Source: Paenibacillus auburnensis (GTDB taxonomy: Bacteria; Bacillota; Bacilli; Paenibacillales; Paenibacillaceae). Taken from it: a stretch of 64,000 nucleotides of DNA. The notes below the pieces were generated by a model. It saw nothing but the letters and a program-made list of their open reading frames with translations. It was not told the DNA's origin and ran no database searches. Location: the NCBI RefSeq assembly GCF_927798115.1, contig NZ_CAKMMG010000001.1, positions 310,001 through 374,000 of the forward strand, read 5' to 3'. This document shows, in pieces, positions 8,210-17,351 of this stretch; the first letter of the stretch is position 1; every line of letters begins with the position of its first letter. The translations under genes and the position numbers were made by a program.

Positions 8210-8761
8210 ATGAGATGGAAAAAAATTGCTCTGTGCGTGGTTGTTTTTTCCCTAATGGGAGGATCATTATTGTTCGCGGACGCTGTAAATCAGAAGCTTA
8301 GGGTATGGAGCAATGGAAAGGAAATGGCCGACGGTGGCTATTTGATTGACGGAAAAGCCTATATACCGGCTAGAGAAGCCGGAGGTGTCGTCAGCTGGGA
8401 CGGTTCGGGCAAAGTGACGATCCTTAAGCCAAATGTGCAAATCGTGCTGTTTAACGGCGATAAGGTTTTTGGCAATGTAAATGTAGGCAAGCTCAAAATC
8501 AAGGTGTTGACCCAAGTGGACAGTCTGACCGACGATATTGCTGCAGTGAAGGTTGCCATTACCGATCCTTCCGGCAATGTGAAGGACATTCAGTCGCAGG
8601 AGCTTGGCGGTTCGAAGAAGGAGGACTTCTGGTTCCCGACTTCGGAGTTCACGTATGATTTCAAGGATGCCGGCAAATACCGGGTGGGCTTCTATATCAA
8701 GGCGTCCAAGGGCTCTGATTACGTACTTGTGTCGGAGAAGGTAATCACTGCGCTGGATTAA
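8210..8761 (+). CDS. Exported stalk-domain protein
   Basis: A 183-residue exported protein with an N-terminal signal sequence (residues 1-24, KKIALCVVVFSLMGGSLLFADA). Residues about 28-70 (VWSNGKEMADGG, IDGKAYIPAREAGGVVSWDGSGKVTI) match the copper amine oxidase N-terminal-like stalk domain that is very common in Paenibacillus. The C-terminal half forms a beta-rich segment that I do not recognise. The stalk is thought to act as a cell-surface spacer or wall-binding unit. The start follows GGAGGG. Confidence 0.8.
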   Translation: MRWKKIALCVVVFSLMGGSLLFADAVNQKLRVWSNGKEMADGGYLIDGKAYIPAREAGGVVSWDGSGKVTILKPNVQIVLFNGDKVFGNVNVGKLKIKVLTQVDSLTDDIAAVKVAITDPSGNVKDIQSQELGGSKKEDFWFPTSEFTYDFKDAGKYRVGFYIKASKGSDYVLVSEKVITALD

Positions 8762-8782
8762 GGTTTTTGGGCGGCCCTCAAA

Positions 8783-8812
8783 TTGACCTGAACTTATCAT
8801 ACGTGTTACGAT
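8783..8812 (+). promoter_or_regulatory. Promoter for the His-rich DUF1292 gene
   Basis: TTGACC and TACGAT are separated by 18 bases, 40 bases before the start codon of the DUF1292 gene. Confidence 0.5.
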
Positions 8813-8852
8813 ACCAAATGTAGGATAATTCAATTTAAAGTGAGGTATTTCA

Positions 8853-9176
8853 ATGAGCGATCACAAACATGAGCATGGCCATGAACATGGTGAAGCATGC
8901 GGTTGCGGACATGATCACGACCATGAGCACGAGGAGTTTGTGCTGACCTTGACGAACGAGCAGGGCGAAGATGTAGAAATGGTGCTGGTGGAAACGTTCG
9001 ACGTAGGCGAGAAATTGTACGCACTGCTGCTGGAACGTGAAAACCCTGAAGCGGACGGCATCATTCTGCGTATGGAAGAAGAAGATGAAGAAATGGTGCT
9101 TTACAACATTGAAGATGAAGCTGAATGGAAAGCTGTTGAAGAAGCTTACAATGAGCTGCTTGCCCAGCAAGAATAG
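8853..9176 (+). CDS. DUF1292 (YrzB-like) protein with His-rich N-terminus
   Basis: A 107-residue acidic protein. Residues 1-28 alternate His, Glu, Gly and Asp with a central CGCG pair (HKHEHGHEHGEACGCGHDHD), a strong candidate metal-binding tail. Residues about 30-100 (FVLTLTNEQGEDVEM, FDVGEKLYALLL, WKAVEEAYNEL) match the DUF1292/YrzB family, usually near 90 residues without such a tail. The core family function is unknown. The tail suggests Zn, Ni or Cu binding or storage, by composition only. Confidence 0.85.
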   Translation: MSDHKHEHGHEHGEACGCGHDHDHEHEEFVLTLTNEQGEDVEMVLVETFDVGEKLYALLLERENPEADGIILRMEEEDEEMVLYNIEDEAEWKAVEEAYNELLAQQE

Positions 9177-9233
9177 ATTTCAGTGTAGCTGAGAGGCTGC
9201 GGACCGGACAGGCAGCGGCGCTCTAATGCACAA

Positions 9234-9263
9234 AACCCGATACTGATCCAGTATCGGGTTTTT
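9234..9263. terminator. Bidirectional terminator between DUF1292 gene and speA
   Basis: ACCCGATACTG and CAGTATCGGGT form a perfect 11-bp stem with a three-base loop, flanked by A and T runs, so it can serve both convergent genes. Confidence 0.9.
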
Positions 9264-9296
9264 GTATGGGGACATTTAATTGGGAGAAGCGGCCGA

Positions 9297-10772
9297 TCAG
9301 GAGATCGGCTCGGCTTCTACAATCACTTTCACGAAGTTGATGCTTCGGTCTTCAGGCCCTTTGACCGGCAGACCGATTTCTACATGGTCGATGATATAGT
9401 CGATGTTATCCTGGGTAATAACTTCACCTGGGAGCAAAATAGGAATCCCCGGCGGATAGACATAGATAAACTCCGCTATGATATAGCCTGCAGACTCGCG
9501 GAACGGAACCACCTGAGTGTCTGCGTAGAAGGCATCCCGGGGGATTAAGGCAAGCTGCGGAATTTCCGGCACTTGTACCTTTAGCTCATAAATTTCACCT
9601 TTGCTGTAATGGATCGCTGAGAGCACCCGCATTGCAGAAATCAATTTATCTACAGATTCCTGGGTATCACCAGGGGTAATCAGGCAAAGAATGTTATACA
9701 TGTCGCTCAGTTCAACTTCAATGTTGTACTTCTGGCGGAGCCAGTTCTCAGTCTCGTAACCGGTAATGCCAAGATGACGAACATGAATGTTGAGTTTCGT
9801 CGGATCCAGATTAAAGGTGGCTTCTGTACCGAGAATTTCTTTTCCAAAACTGTACAAGCCGTCAATGTTGTTAATCGCTTCACGTGCGTAATTGGACAAA
9901 GCAATCGTCCGTGAAGCCATTTCGTGGCCGTTCAGTGCCAGATTGCGTCTGGAGGTATCCAGGGACGCCAGTAAAATATATGAAGTGGACGTTGTTGTGA
10001 GCATGCTGATGATCGTCTGTACCCGCTGCGGGTTGACCAGGCCGGTCTTTGCATTCAGATTCAAAACCGAGCTTTGCGTCATGGAGCCGCCCAGCTTGTG
10101 CACACTGGTTGCTGCCATATCCGCTCCGGCCTGCATGGCCGATACCGGCAGATCCTCATGAAAATGAATCAATACTCCATGTGCCTCATCCACCAGTACG
10201 GGAACCCCGTAGCTGTGGGCAAGATCCACAATCGAACGCAGGTCGGCCACAACGCCAAAATACGTCGGATTGATTACTAGAACTCCTTTGGCGTCCGGAT
10301 GACGCTTTAATGCCCGTTCCAGCGAGCTGGTGGTAATGCCGTGGTCTATCCCAAGATTCTCATCCTGTACAGGTGAGACAAAAACAGGCTTGGCTCCGGA
10401 GAAAATAATCGCCGACATCACTGATTTGTGAATGTTACGGGGGACAATTATTTTGTCTCCTTCCGAGCAGACAGAGAGGATCATAGTCATGATGGCATTG
10501 CTCGTGCCTTGTACGCTAAAATACGTATAGTCGGCGCCAAAGGCCTGCGCAGCCAGCTTCTGAGCTTCTAGTATCACGCCGGTAGGCTGATGAAGGTCAT
10601 CGAGCGGTGCGATGTTGATCAAATCTATGGATAGCGCGTTATCGCCGATAAACTCACGGAATTCGGCATCGGTTCCTAGCCCCTTCTTATGCCCGGGAAT
10701 ATGAAATTGAACTGGGTTTCCGGCGGCATGCTTTTTAAGAGCGGTGAAGAGGGGAGTTTCGTGTTGATTCAT
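9297..10772 (-). CDS. speA: Arginine decarboxylase, SpeA type
   Basis: A 491-residue PLP enzyme of the Orn/Lys/Arg decarboxylase family, short SpeA-like form. FHIPGHKKG at the N-terminus, the VDEAHG motif (Asp contacting PLP) and SVHKLGGSMTQSS with the Schiff-base Lys are all present. The C-terminal domain holds IVPFRESAGYIIAEF and the YPPGIPILLPGE motif. It converts arginine to agmatine, the first step of polyamine synthesis in Bacillus. It starts at ATG 10772 and is divergent from the MFS gene with 92 bases between. Lysine decarboxylase activity cannot be excluded from sequence alone. Confidence 0.88.
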   Translation of the reverse strand: MNQHETPLFTALKKHAAGNPVQFHIPGHKKGLGTDAEFREFIGDNALSIDLINIAPLDDLHQPTGVILEAQKLAAQAFGADYTYFSVQGTSNAIMTMILSVCSEGDKIIVPRNIHKSVMSAIIFSGAKPVFVSPVQDENLGIDHGITTSSLERALKRHPDAKGVLVINPTYFGVVADLRSIVDLAHSYGVPVLVDEAHGVLIHFHEDLPVSAMQAGADMAATSVHKLGGSMTQSSVLNLNAKTGLVNPQRVQTIISMLTTTSTSYILLASLDTSRRNLALNGHEMASRTIALSNYAREAINNIDGLYSFGKEILGTEATFNLDPTKLNIHVRHLGITGYETENWLRQKYNIEVELSDMYNILCLITPGDTQESVDKLISAMRVLSAIHYSKGEIYELKVQVPEIPQLALIPRDAFYADTQVVPFRESAGYIIAEFIYVYPPGIPILLPGEVITQDNIDYIIDHVEIGLPVKGPEDRSINFVKVIVEAEPIS

Positions 10773-10864
10773 TTAATGCTGTCACAACCTTTCGTCAAGA
10801 TTTATTTTTTTACGACAAGCATCAGTATAACAAATCAATCACCATAATACTAGGATGTGATGTA

Positions 10865-12151
10865 ATGTCTGGCAAAGTAGCACAACGTATGCATATCAAT
10901 CTGGCTTCGCCGTTCATCATGGAGATGTGGGTAATCATCTTTCTGGTGGAATTTGTAAAAGGATCCCTGCTGGTCGCTTTGCTGCCGGTTTATATGGAGA
11001 ACATTCTGGGTCTGTCAGTCACTGTTGTCGGGTTCGCTTTCGCCCTGCAGTATTTAGGTGATAATCTCTTTCGCAGTCCATTCGGCTGGGTGATGGAGCG
11101 GATCGGGTACCGCTGGACCATGACCGGGGCTCTGGCCCTGATTCTGGTGGCTGTCGGTATGATTATATATGCTAAGGATGCCGTAACGTTGTCTGCAGCC
11201 TGTCTTATTCTAGGCATCGGTACATCGCCCCTCTGGCCATGCACCATGACCGGCATCACCGAACTGGCAGGCTCCACGGAAAGCGGCAGCAGCGGGGCAG
11301 CGATGGGTGCGGTGGAGATGGCTTCGCTCGCCGGAACGGGTATCGGACCGATTGTTGTCAATTTCATGATGGATCATGGGGGACAGAGCTACCGGTTCGT
11401 ATTTCTTGTACTCATGGGCTGTGCCGCAGCGGTGGCTGCGATTGCCCTGCTGCTGCCTTCGAGAATTGGCGGGCAGGCGACTCATGTGGTACGCGATATG
11501 CATGGCGATGCCCCGGAAGGGGAGCGTAGACCGCTACAGCCCCTGAAGAGTCTGAAGCGTACGATGCATCAGGTAAGAACCTCGCTGAAGGTCAGCAGAC
11601 TGCTCTTCCCGGCTTTGTTCCTCCAGGCGTTTGCCATTGGGCTCATGACCCCTGTGGTGACCTTGTTTACACGCGCTGAACTGCATGTGACCCCGAACCA
11701 GTTCAGTCTACTATTGATTGCAGGTGGAGGAATCACGGTACTGGCGCTTATTCCAGCAGGAAAGCTGGTAGATCGGATCGGAACAACGCTCTTTTTGAAT
11801 ATCGGCTTCCTGCTGGCGGCCTGCTCGCTGGCATTCTTCTCCCAGGTGCGCTGGCTGCCGCTGGCCTTCGTGGCTGTGGCACTTGTCGGAATCAGCTATG
11901 CGCTTATTCTGCCCGCCTGGAATGCTTTTTTAGCCAAGCAGGTGCCGAAAGGTGAGCGGGGTACTGTATGGGGCTTATTCCTGACCCTGCAGGGCTCCGG
12001 GATGGTAGCCGGGCCGGTGCTGTCTGGCAAGCTGTGGGATTCAGTCAGCCATAGTGCGCCTTTTCTGGCGAGTGCAGCGGTGATGGTATTGCTGTTCGGC
12101 CTTCATCTGCTGATCGTTCATAGAACCAAGCTGAAGCATAATCCAAGCTGA
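10865..12151 (+). CDS. MFS transporter, 12 membrane segments
   Basis: A 428-residue integral membrane protein with two bundles of six hydrophobic segments and a polar loop near residues 200-240. DNLFRSPFGWVMERIGYRW is the loop 2-3 motif A of the major facilitator superfamily, and GKLVDRIG is its C-terminal copy. The substrate is unknown: drug or lipid export are typical of relatives. It is transcribed divergently from speA, and a strong terminator follows. Confidence 0.85.
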   Translation: MSGKVAQRMHINLASPFIMEMWVIIFLVEFVKGSLLVALLPVYMENILGLSVTVVGFAFALQYLGDNLFRSPFGWVMERIGYRWTMTGALALILVAVGMIIYAKDAVTLSAACLILGIGTSPLWPCTMTGITELAGSTESGSSGAAMGAVEMASLAGTGIGPIVVNFMMDHGGQSYRFVFLVLMGCAAAVAAIALLLPSRIGGQATHVVRDMHGDAPEGERRPLQPLKSLKRTMHQVRTSLKVSRLLFPALFLQAFAIGLMTPVVTLFTRAELHVTPNQFSLLLIAGGGITVLALIPAGKLVDRIGTTLFLNIGFLLAACSLAFFSQVRWLPLAFVAVALVGISYALILPAWNAFLAKQVPKGERGTVWGLFLTLQGSGMVAGPVLSGKLWDSVSHSAPFLASAAVMVLLFGLHLLIVHRTKLKHNPS

Positions 12152-12172
12152 ATAAAGCCGGTCATCCGCATT

Positions 12173-12224
12173 AACAAGCCGCAAGCCAGGGAACTCTGTT
12201 GTTCCTGTGCTTGCGGCTTATTTT
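12173..12224 (+). terminator. Terminator after the MFS gene
   Basis: AAGCCGCAAGC pairs with GCTTGCGGCTT around an inner CAGGGAAC/GTTCCTG stem and is followed by TTTT. Confidence 0.85.
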
Positions 12225-12462
12225 ATGGTAAGGGCTGAATTAATAGGGACATAAGTAAAATGAGGAGACACCGTTTGGAAATGACAGGAAACGGGTAAAA
12301 ATAGTCAATAAACCAAGTTACCGCTACATAAAATGAAGTATAAAATAAGTGTAAGACGAATGCATAGCTATTGACAGGTTAAGTGGAGGTCCGGCAGTCA
12401 GTTTTACTCTATGTATACAGATCAGCTGCATTGTATTAACAAAGCTGTTAGGGGGGAGTGCC
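12225..12462. other. Non-coding stretch before the 198-residue protein gene
   Basis: Together with the terminator this makes a gap of about 310 bases. It is AT-rich with TATAAAAT near 12341 and a TTGACA at 12370, but no well-spaced promoter pair and no RNA structure that I can defend. A GGGGGGAG ribosome binding site lies at its end. Confidence 0.4.
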
Positions 12463-13059
12463 GTGAACAAAAATGATGAAGTGGAGTACTGTAATCTGGA
12501 GCTGCGCTTTGACAGACAGCATATTCAGGAGCTGATCAAGGATTTGATCAAAGAAGGCTATTCCCTTTACTGGAGTGAGAATGAAAGTGTTTTTTTGATT
12601 TCGGTGCGCACCGGACGCAAGCTGGTAAAGCTTCGCTTCCAGCAGATCAAGGATGGATATAAGCTAGTAGGCGATTATATGATCCGTGATGCGCGCCTGT
12701 CCGAGTGGATGGAGAAGCTGATTGGCGATATGAGAGGTCATGCGGTAGTCAAACGGTTCCGTGACCGCCAGATCATTATTGAGAATATTTTATTTGGTGA
12801 AGTGATCCGGCTGGTGGAGATTTCCGGCTATCAGCAGCGTGTGCTGTACCAGAAAGGTCCGCTGCTATCAGATCAGGAGCTGACGAAGCTATTCTACTCC
12901 GGCGAGGGGGAGGAACGGATCCAGCAGCGCAGAGTGGAAGTGGATGAGGAACTGGACCGCCTGAGCGAAGCGCTGCGAAGCGAGGATCCCGCGCTAGTAG
13001 AGGCTAGCAAGGTGAAACTGGCTAAACTGGCCCGTGAATTGAACATGCTTGAATGGTAA
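12463..13059 (+). CDS. Conserved protein of unknown function, 198 residues
   Basis: A soluble charged protein starting at GTG 12463 behind GGGGGGAG. The N-terminal half (about 10-70) predicts an alpha/beta unit (ELRFDRQHIQELIKDLIKEGYSLYW, then SVRTGRKLVKLRFQQ). The C-terminal part (about 155-198) is a highly charged helix with many Glu, Arg and Lys, possibly a coiled coil. It has no signal peptide or membrane segment. It stands alone between two terminators. I do not recognise a family and offer no function. Confidence 0.65.
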   Translation: MNKNDEVEYCNLELRFDRQHIQELIKDLIKEGYSLYWSENESVFLISVRTGRKLVKLRFQQIKDGYKLVGDYMIRDARLSEWMEKLIGDMRGHAVVKRFRDRQIIIENILFGEVIRLVEISGYQQRVLYQKGPLLSDQELTKLFYSGEGEERIQQRRVEVDEELDRLSEALRSEDPALVEASKVKLAKLARELNMLEW

Positions 13060-13080
13060 GAACATCAACAGCAATGATAC

Positions 13081-13118
13081 CAGGGTATCCCGCAGGCCGG
13101 GGTGCCCTGAGTTTTTTT
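13081..13118 (+). terminator. Terminator after the 198-residue protein gene
   Basis: A 12-bp stem with a few G-T pairs (CAGGGTATCCCG with CGGGGTGCCCTG), followed by seven T residues. Confidence 0.85.
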
Positions 13119-13322
13119 GACTTGTGGGCAGGGGTTCACTTCTGGCGGCAAAAACGGTAAAATAGTCATTGTGAGCAATTTCCTGATTGAAAAGGATTTT
13201 GTCAATGAAATTGATCTCTCTTTCGCAGACGGAACTTTGCTGTATCTGACAAAGGGTGGTATTCTTAATACTGCGAGAAATGGATTTCACAAAAATACAG
13301 GGTGCAAAGGGTGGAGGACCAG

Positions 13323-14735
13323 ATGGCAAAACAACAAATCGGCGTGATTGGCTTGGCGGTAATGGGTAAAAACTTGGCTCTGAACATCGAGAGCAAAGGC
13401 TTTACCGTATCGGTATTTAACCGTTCCCCGGAGAAGACACATGATCTGATTGCCGAGGCAGAAGGCAAAAACTTGGTAGGTACTTTTTCTGTTGAAGAAT
13501 TTGTAGAATCACTTGAAGTACCGCGCAAAATTCTGATTATGGTGCAAGCGGGTAAAGCTACTGACGCTACAATCGAGCAGCTGCTGCCGCATCTTGACCA
13601 AGGCGATATCATTATCGATGGCGGTAATGCTTACTTCCCTGATACTGTTCGCCGTAGCAAAGAGCTTGAAGAAAAAGGCTTCCGCTTCATCGGCACCGGT
13701 GTATCCGGCGGTGAAGAAGGCGCGCTTAAAGGACCTTCCATTATGCCTGGCGGTCAGGAAAGTGCCTATAAGCTGGTAGAACCGATTCTTACGGCAATTT
13801 CGGCCAAAGTGGACGGAGAGCCTTGCTGTACATATATTGGACCTGACGGTGCCGGACACTATGTAAAAATGGTGCATAACGGTATCGAGTACGGCGACAT
13901 GCAGCTGATCTGTGAAGCGTACCAATTATTGAAGGATGTGCTTGGGCTGGATGCCAAAGAACTGCACAGCATCTTCAAAGAGTGGAACAGCGGGGAGCTG
14001 GACAGCTACCTGATTGAGATCACTACCGATATCTTCGCACAGTATGACGAAGAAACCGGCAAACCGATGGTAGACGTCATTCTGGATGCAGCGGGCCAAA
14101 AAGGAACTGGCAAATGGACAAGCCAAAGCTCGCTCGACCTTGGTGTGCCTCTGTCCATGATCACCGAATCGGTATTCTCCCGCTTCCTGTCTGCTATGAA
14201 GGATGAGCGTGTAGAAGCCAGCAAAGTGCTGAGCGGACCGGCTGTGGAGCCTTTCCAGGGCGACAAGGCAGAGTTCATCGAGAACGTGCGCAAAGCACTG
14301 TTTGCCAGCAAAATTGTATCCTACGCTCAAGGCTTCGCCCAGCTGCGCGTAGCTTCCGACGAATACAACTGGGATCTGAAATACGGCAGTCTGGCTAAAA
14401 TCTGGCGCGGCGGCTGCATTATCCGCTCCCGTTTCCTCCAGAACATCACCGACGCTTACGAAACCAATCCTGAGCTGAAGAACCTGCTGCTTGATCCGTT
14501 CTTCAAAGACATCATGAGCTCCTACCAGTCCGCTTGGCGTAAAGTGGTTGCCGCAGCGGTAACCCAAGGGGTACCTGTACCAGGCTTCTCCAGTGCACTT
14601 GCGTACTACGACAGCTACCGTACAGAGCGCCTGCCTGCGAACCTGCTTCAGGCACAGCGCGACTACTTCGGCGCCCACACCTTCAAACGTGTGGACAAGG
14701 AAGGCGTCTTCCACCACAACTGGCTGTCTGAATAG
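13323..14735 (+). CDS. gnd: 6-phosphogluconate dehydrogenase, decarboxylating
   Basis: A 470-residue cytoplasmic enzyme that oxidises and decarboxylates 6-phosphogluconate to ribulose 5-phosphate, making NADPH in the pentose phosphate pathway. The N-terminal Rossmann motif [15 protein letters not shown] (about 8-22) and NRS (NADP-type) are present, as are [11 protein letters not shown], the catalytic [13 protein letters not shown] with Lys and Asn, and a GQKGTGKWT block. The C-terminal ALAYYDSYR and RDYFGAHTF segments complete the usual length. I chose ATG 13323, after GGTGGAGGA, over the upstream ATG in the same frame. It is monocistronic, with terminators on both sides. Confidence 0.97.
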   Translation: MAKQQIGVIGLAVMGKNLALNIESKGFTVSVFNRSPEKTHDLIAEAEGKNLVGTFSVEEFVESLEVPRKILIMVQAGKATDATIEQLLPHLDQGDIIIDGGNAYFPDTVRRSKELEEKGFRFIGTGVSGGEEGALKGPSIMPGGQESAYKLVEPILTAISAKVDGEPCCTYIGPDGAGHYVKMVHNGIEYGDMQLICEAYQLLKDVLGLDAKELHSIFKEWNSGELDSYLIEITTDIFAQYDEETGKPMVDVILDAAGQKGTGKWTSQSSLDLGVPLSMITESVFSRFLSAMKDERVEASKVLSGPAVEPFQGDKAEFIENVRKALFASKIVSYAQGFAQLRVASDEYNWDLKYGSLAKIWRGGCIIRSRFLQNITDAYETNPELKNLLLDPFFKDIMSSYQSAWRKVVAAAVTQGVPVPGFSSALAYYDSYRTERLPANLLQAQRDYFGAHTFKRVDKEGVFHHNWLSE

Positions 14736-14762
14736 TAGTAAGGGATAAACCGCAAGTTACGG

Positions 14763-14806
14763 CCCGAACAGCTTCCCTTTCGAGGGAGGACGTTCGGGTC
14801 TTTTTT
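14763..14806 (+). terminator. Terminator after gnd
   Basis: CCCGAAC and GTTCGGG enclose a CTTCCCTTTCGAGGGAGG inner hairpin, followed by TCTTTTTT. Confidence 0.9.
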
Positions 14807-14867
14807 ATTTGTGCAACCTTTTCACCCTGTGTTATGATATGACAAATGTCGCGGTTGGAGGGTAGTC

Positions 14868-15413
14868 ATGACAGGGGATAGGGAGCAACAAAGTGAAAAC
14901 AGGGCGAACCGGAGCAGGAATATTATCCTGGTTGGGATGATGGCTACAGGCAAGTCAACGGTTGGCGCAATGCTGGCAGAGGAGCTTGGCTACGAACTGA
15001 TTGATTTGGATCATGTGATTATTGAGCGTGAAGGCCGGAGCATCGCGGAGATTTTTGGGAATGAGGGTGAGGCGTATTTCCGGAAGCTGGAATCGGCAGC
15101 ATTGCTACAGATGCTTGAGGGAGAGGGAAGAATAATCTCCACAGGCGGAGGTGCGGTGCTTGTGCCCGGTAACGCCGAGATCATGCTGGCCCATGGTCTT
15201 GTGGTGGCTCTTACAGCAACTGAGGAGGCAATTCTTGCGAGGGTTAGCGGGGATCAGAATCGTCCGTTGCTCGCCGGCAACGCGCAGGAAAGGGTCCGCA
15301 CCATAATGGAACAGCGCCGTGAGGCTTACCGTTTCGCGCATTGCACGGTCGATACATCGGAGTTGAGTGCGGTAGAAGTGTCGCAGCATATTTTAATGCA
15401 TTACCGCGGTTGA
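14868..15413 (+). CDS. aroK: Shikimate kinase
   Basis: A 181-residue kinase with a 20-residue charged N-terminal extension before the fold. It phosphorylates shikimate at the 3-hydroxyl in the chorismate pathway. Walker A is GMMATGKST (about 22-30), DLDHVIIEREG carries the shikimate-binding Asp, FRKLES contributes a substrate Arg, STGGGAV is the glycine-rich substrate loop, and NRPLL holds the lid Arg. It lies about 450 bases before aroA, with a convergent rhodanese gene between, so the two shikimate genes are close but not in one operon. Confidence 0.93.
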   Translation: MTGDREQQSENRANRSRNIILVGMMATGKSTVGAMLAEELGYELIDLDHVIIEREGRSIAEIFGNEGEAYFRKLESAALLQMLEGEGRIISTGGGAVLVPGNAEIMLAHGLVVALTATEEAILARVSGDQNRPLLAGNAQERVRTIMEQRREAYRFAHCTVDTSELSAVEVSQHILMHYRG

Positions 15414-15438
15414 GCTTTTAAGTGTGCTTGCGGGCAGC

Positions 15439-15747
15439 TTATTCTTCTGCAGTTTCGTTCCATTCAATCATCCCGCCGCTGAGGTTGGCGGTAGTGAAGC
15501 CGAACTGCTGCAGATATTCACAGACTCGCTGGCTGCGTGCGCCTGAGCGGCAGATGAATACCACTTCAGCATCGGCCGGAAGCTCTGCGGTACGCTGCGG
15601 GATCTGGCCCATGGGAATGTGAATAGCGCCCGGAATCATTCCGGTGGCTACTTCATCATCTTCACGGACATCTATCAGACACAGGTCCTCACCTGCCGTA
15701 AGACGCTGCCGCAGCACTTCGGGTGTAATTTGTGGAATATCATTCAT
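15439..15747 (-). CDS. Single-domain rhodanese
   Basis: A 102-residue rhodanese-fold protein with the active-site loop CRSGARS (about 67-73) holding the catalytic Cys. LIDVREDDE and IPGAIHIPMGQIP are typical rhodanese blocks, and LSGGMIEW ends the domain. It transfers or carries sulfane sulfur in the cytoplasm. It is convergent with aroK and divergent from aroA. The partner in sulfur transfer is unknown. Confidence 0.9.
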   Translation of the reverse strand: MNDIPQITPEVLRQRLTAGEDLCLIDVREDDEVATGMIPGAIHIPMGQIPQRTAELPADAEVVFICRSGARSQRVCEYLQQFGFTTANLSGGMIEWNETAEE

Positions 15748-15861
15748 GGTAAAGACCTCTTTTCTTTTTGAAGAATGATTTTATGATAACACAGCATTAG
15801 ATTACCATGTCAAACTCAGCACTACATATATACACTACTTATATTAAGGAGCGTTTGGATT

Positions 15862-17154
15862 ATGGACGTTATTGTTAGGCCGACACCTACCCTGCAAGGA
15901 GAATTTGGAGCACTGTCTTCTAAAAACTACACTACACGCTACCTGCTGGTAGCTGCTCTGTCCGAAGGTGTAAGCACCATTTATCATCCTGCGCACAGTG
16001 AAGACAGTGATGCAATCCGCAGATGTATCGCTGATCTGGGAGCTGTGCTGACGGAAGACGACGAGAAGATCGTGATTCAAGGCTTCGGCCGGAACCCACG
16101 TGACGTTAAGGAATTAAATGTCGGCAATGCCGGAGCAGTGCTGCGTTTTCTGATGGCTGTTGCAGCGCTCAGCCCTGAGGTAACGTTTGTGAATACATAC
16201 CCGGATTCCTTGGGTAAACGCCCGCATGACGATCTGATTAAGGCGCTGGGGCAGCTGGGTGTTGAAGTGGAGCATAATAACGGTAGGCTTCCGATTACGA
16301 TTCGCGGCGGCAAGCCTGCTGGCGGTCAGATTACCGTCTCCGGAGCAGTCAGCTCTCAGTATCTCAGCGCGCTGCTGTTCCTGACGCCGCTGCTTGAGGA
16401 AGACAGTGAGATCATCGTTCTGGACGATCTGAAATCGAAGGTCGTTGTCGGACAGACTCTAGAGGTGTTGGAGCAGGCAGGCATCATTGTGCATGCTGCA
16501 GATGATTACATGTCCTTTAAAGTGCCAGGCCGCCAGGCCTATGCAGCCAAATCCTACACTGTACAAGGCGATTATCCGGGATCAGCGGCTGTGCTTGCGG
16601 CAGCGGCAGTCACGAAGTCGGATGTAAAGATCCACCGGTTGGCTGAACACAGCAAGCAGGGAGAGCGGGCAATTGTCGACGTGCTGCGTATGATGGAAGT
16701 ACCGCTTACCCATGAGAATGGTACAGTTCATGTGCAGGGCAACGGAATCCTGAAGGCTGTGGAATTCGATGGTGATGCAGCCACTGATGCAGTACTAGCG
16801 ATGGTAGCGGCGGCGGTATTTGCCGAAGGTACCTCACGTTTCTACAATGTGGAAAATCTGCGGTATAAGGAATGTGACCGCATTACAGATTACCTGGCCG
16901 AGCTGACCCGGGCCGGAGCCAAGGTCGAGGAGCGCCGCGACGAGATCATCGTCCATGGGTCGCCGGAAGGCGTAGAAGGCGGCGTGACCATTAACGCGCA
17001 TTACGATCACCGGGTCATTATGGCCTTGACTGTGGTCGGCCTTCGGGCCCGTCAGCCGCTGCTGATCAAGGACGCACACCATGTGGCTAAATCGTACCCG
17101 CAATATTTTGACCATTTGCGCGAGCTTGGTGCCGACGTGGAATGGGTAAAATAG
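15862..17154 (+). CDS. aroA: 3-phosphoshikimate 1-carboxyvinyltransferase (EPSP synthase), divergent type
   Basis: A 430-residue EPSP synthase-like protein; the family joins shikimate 3-phosphate and phosphoenolpyruvate. The C-terminal signature is clear: RYKECDRI, and then HYDHRVIMAL. The N-terminal signature is unusual: SSKNYTTRYLLVAAL keeps the Lys and Arg but replaces the common PGDKS(I/V)S(H/N)R pattern. The PEP-loop reads GNAGAVLRF, with Ala where Thr is usual in GNAGT. ATG 15862 has AAGGAG ten bases upstream. It is close to aroK. The residues argue for a separate EPSPS subclass; MurA is less likely given the YKECDRI and DHR motifs. Confidence 0.9.
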   Translation: MDVIVRPTPTLQGEFGALSSKNYTTRYLLVAALSEGVSTIYHPAHSEDSDAIRRCIADLGAVLTEDDEKIVIQGFGRNPRDVKELNVGNAGAVLRFLMAVAALSPEVTFVNTYPDSLGKRPHDDLIKALGQLGVEVEHNNGRLPITIRGGKPAGGQITVSGAVSSQYLSALLFLTPLLEEDSEIIVLDDLKSKVVVGQTLEVLEQAGIIVHAADDYMSFKVPGRQAYAAKSYTVQGDYPGSAAVLAAAAVTKSDVKIHRLAEHSKQGERAIVDVLRMMEVPLTHENGTVHVQGNGILKAVEFDGDAATDAVLAMVAAAVFAEGTSRFYNVENLRYKECDRITDYLAELTRAGAKVEERRDEIIVHGSPEGVEGGVTINAHYDHRVIMALTVVGLRARQPLLIKDAHHVAKSYPQYFDHLRELGADVEWVK

Positions 17155-17351
17155 GAATAGAGCGTAGAGTCTAATATGACTTGATCACCGTAGGGGCTGA
17201 TGGCCGAAGATTTACTTAAATCGGTACGTACTCGTACTTTTGTGAGAAGCTTGCTTTGAGCTGAACCCAAGTCTAGAATTAATGTGTTTCGTAATATTCA
17301 CAGGGAATCCCGGCCTAAGGCGGGGACAGCTGAAGAGAGGGGCAAATCATT

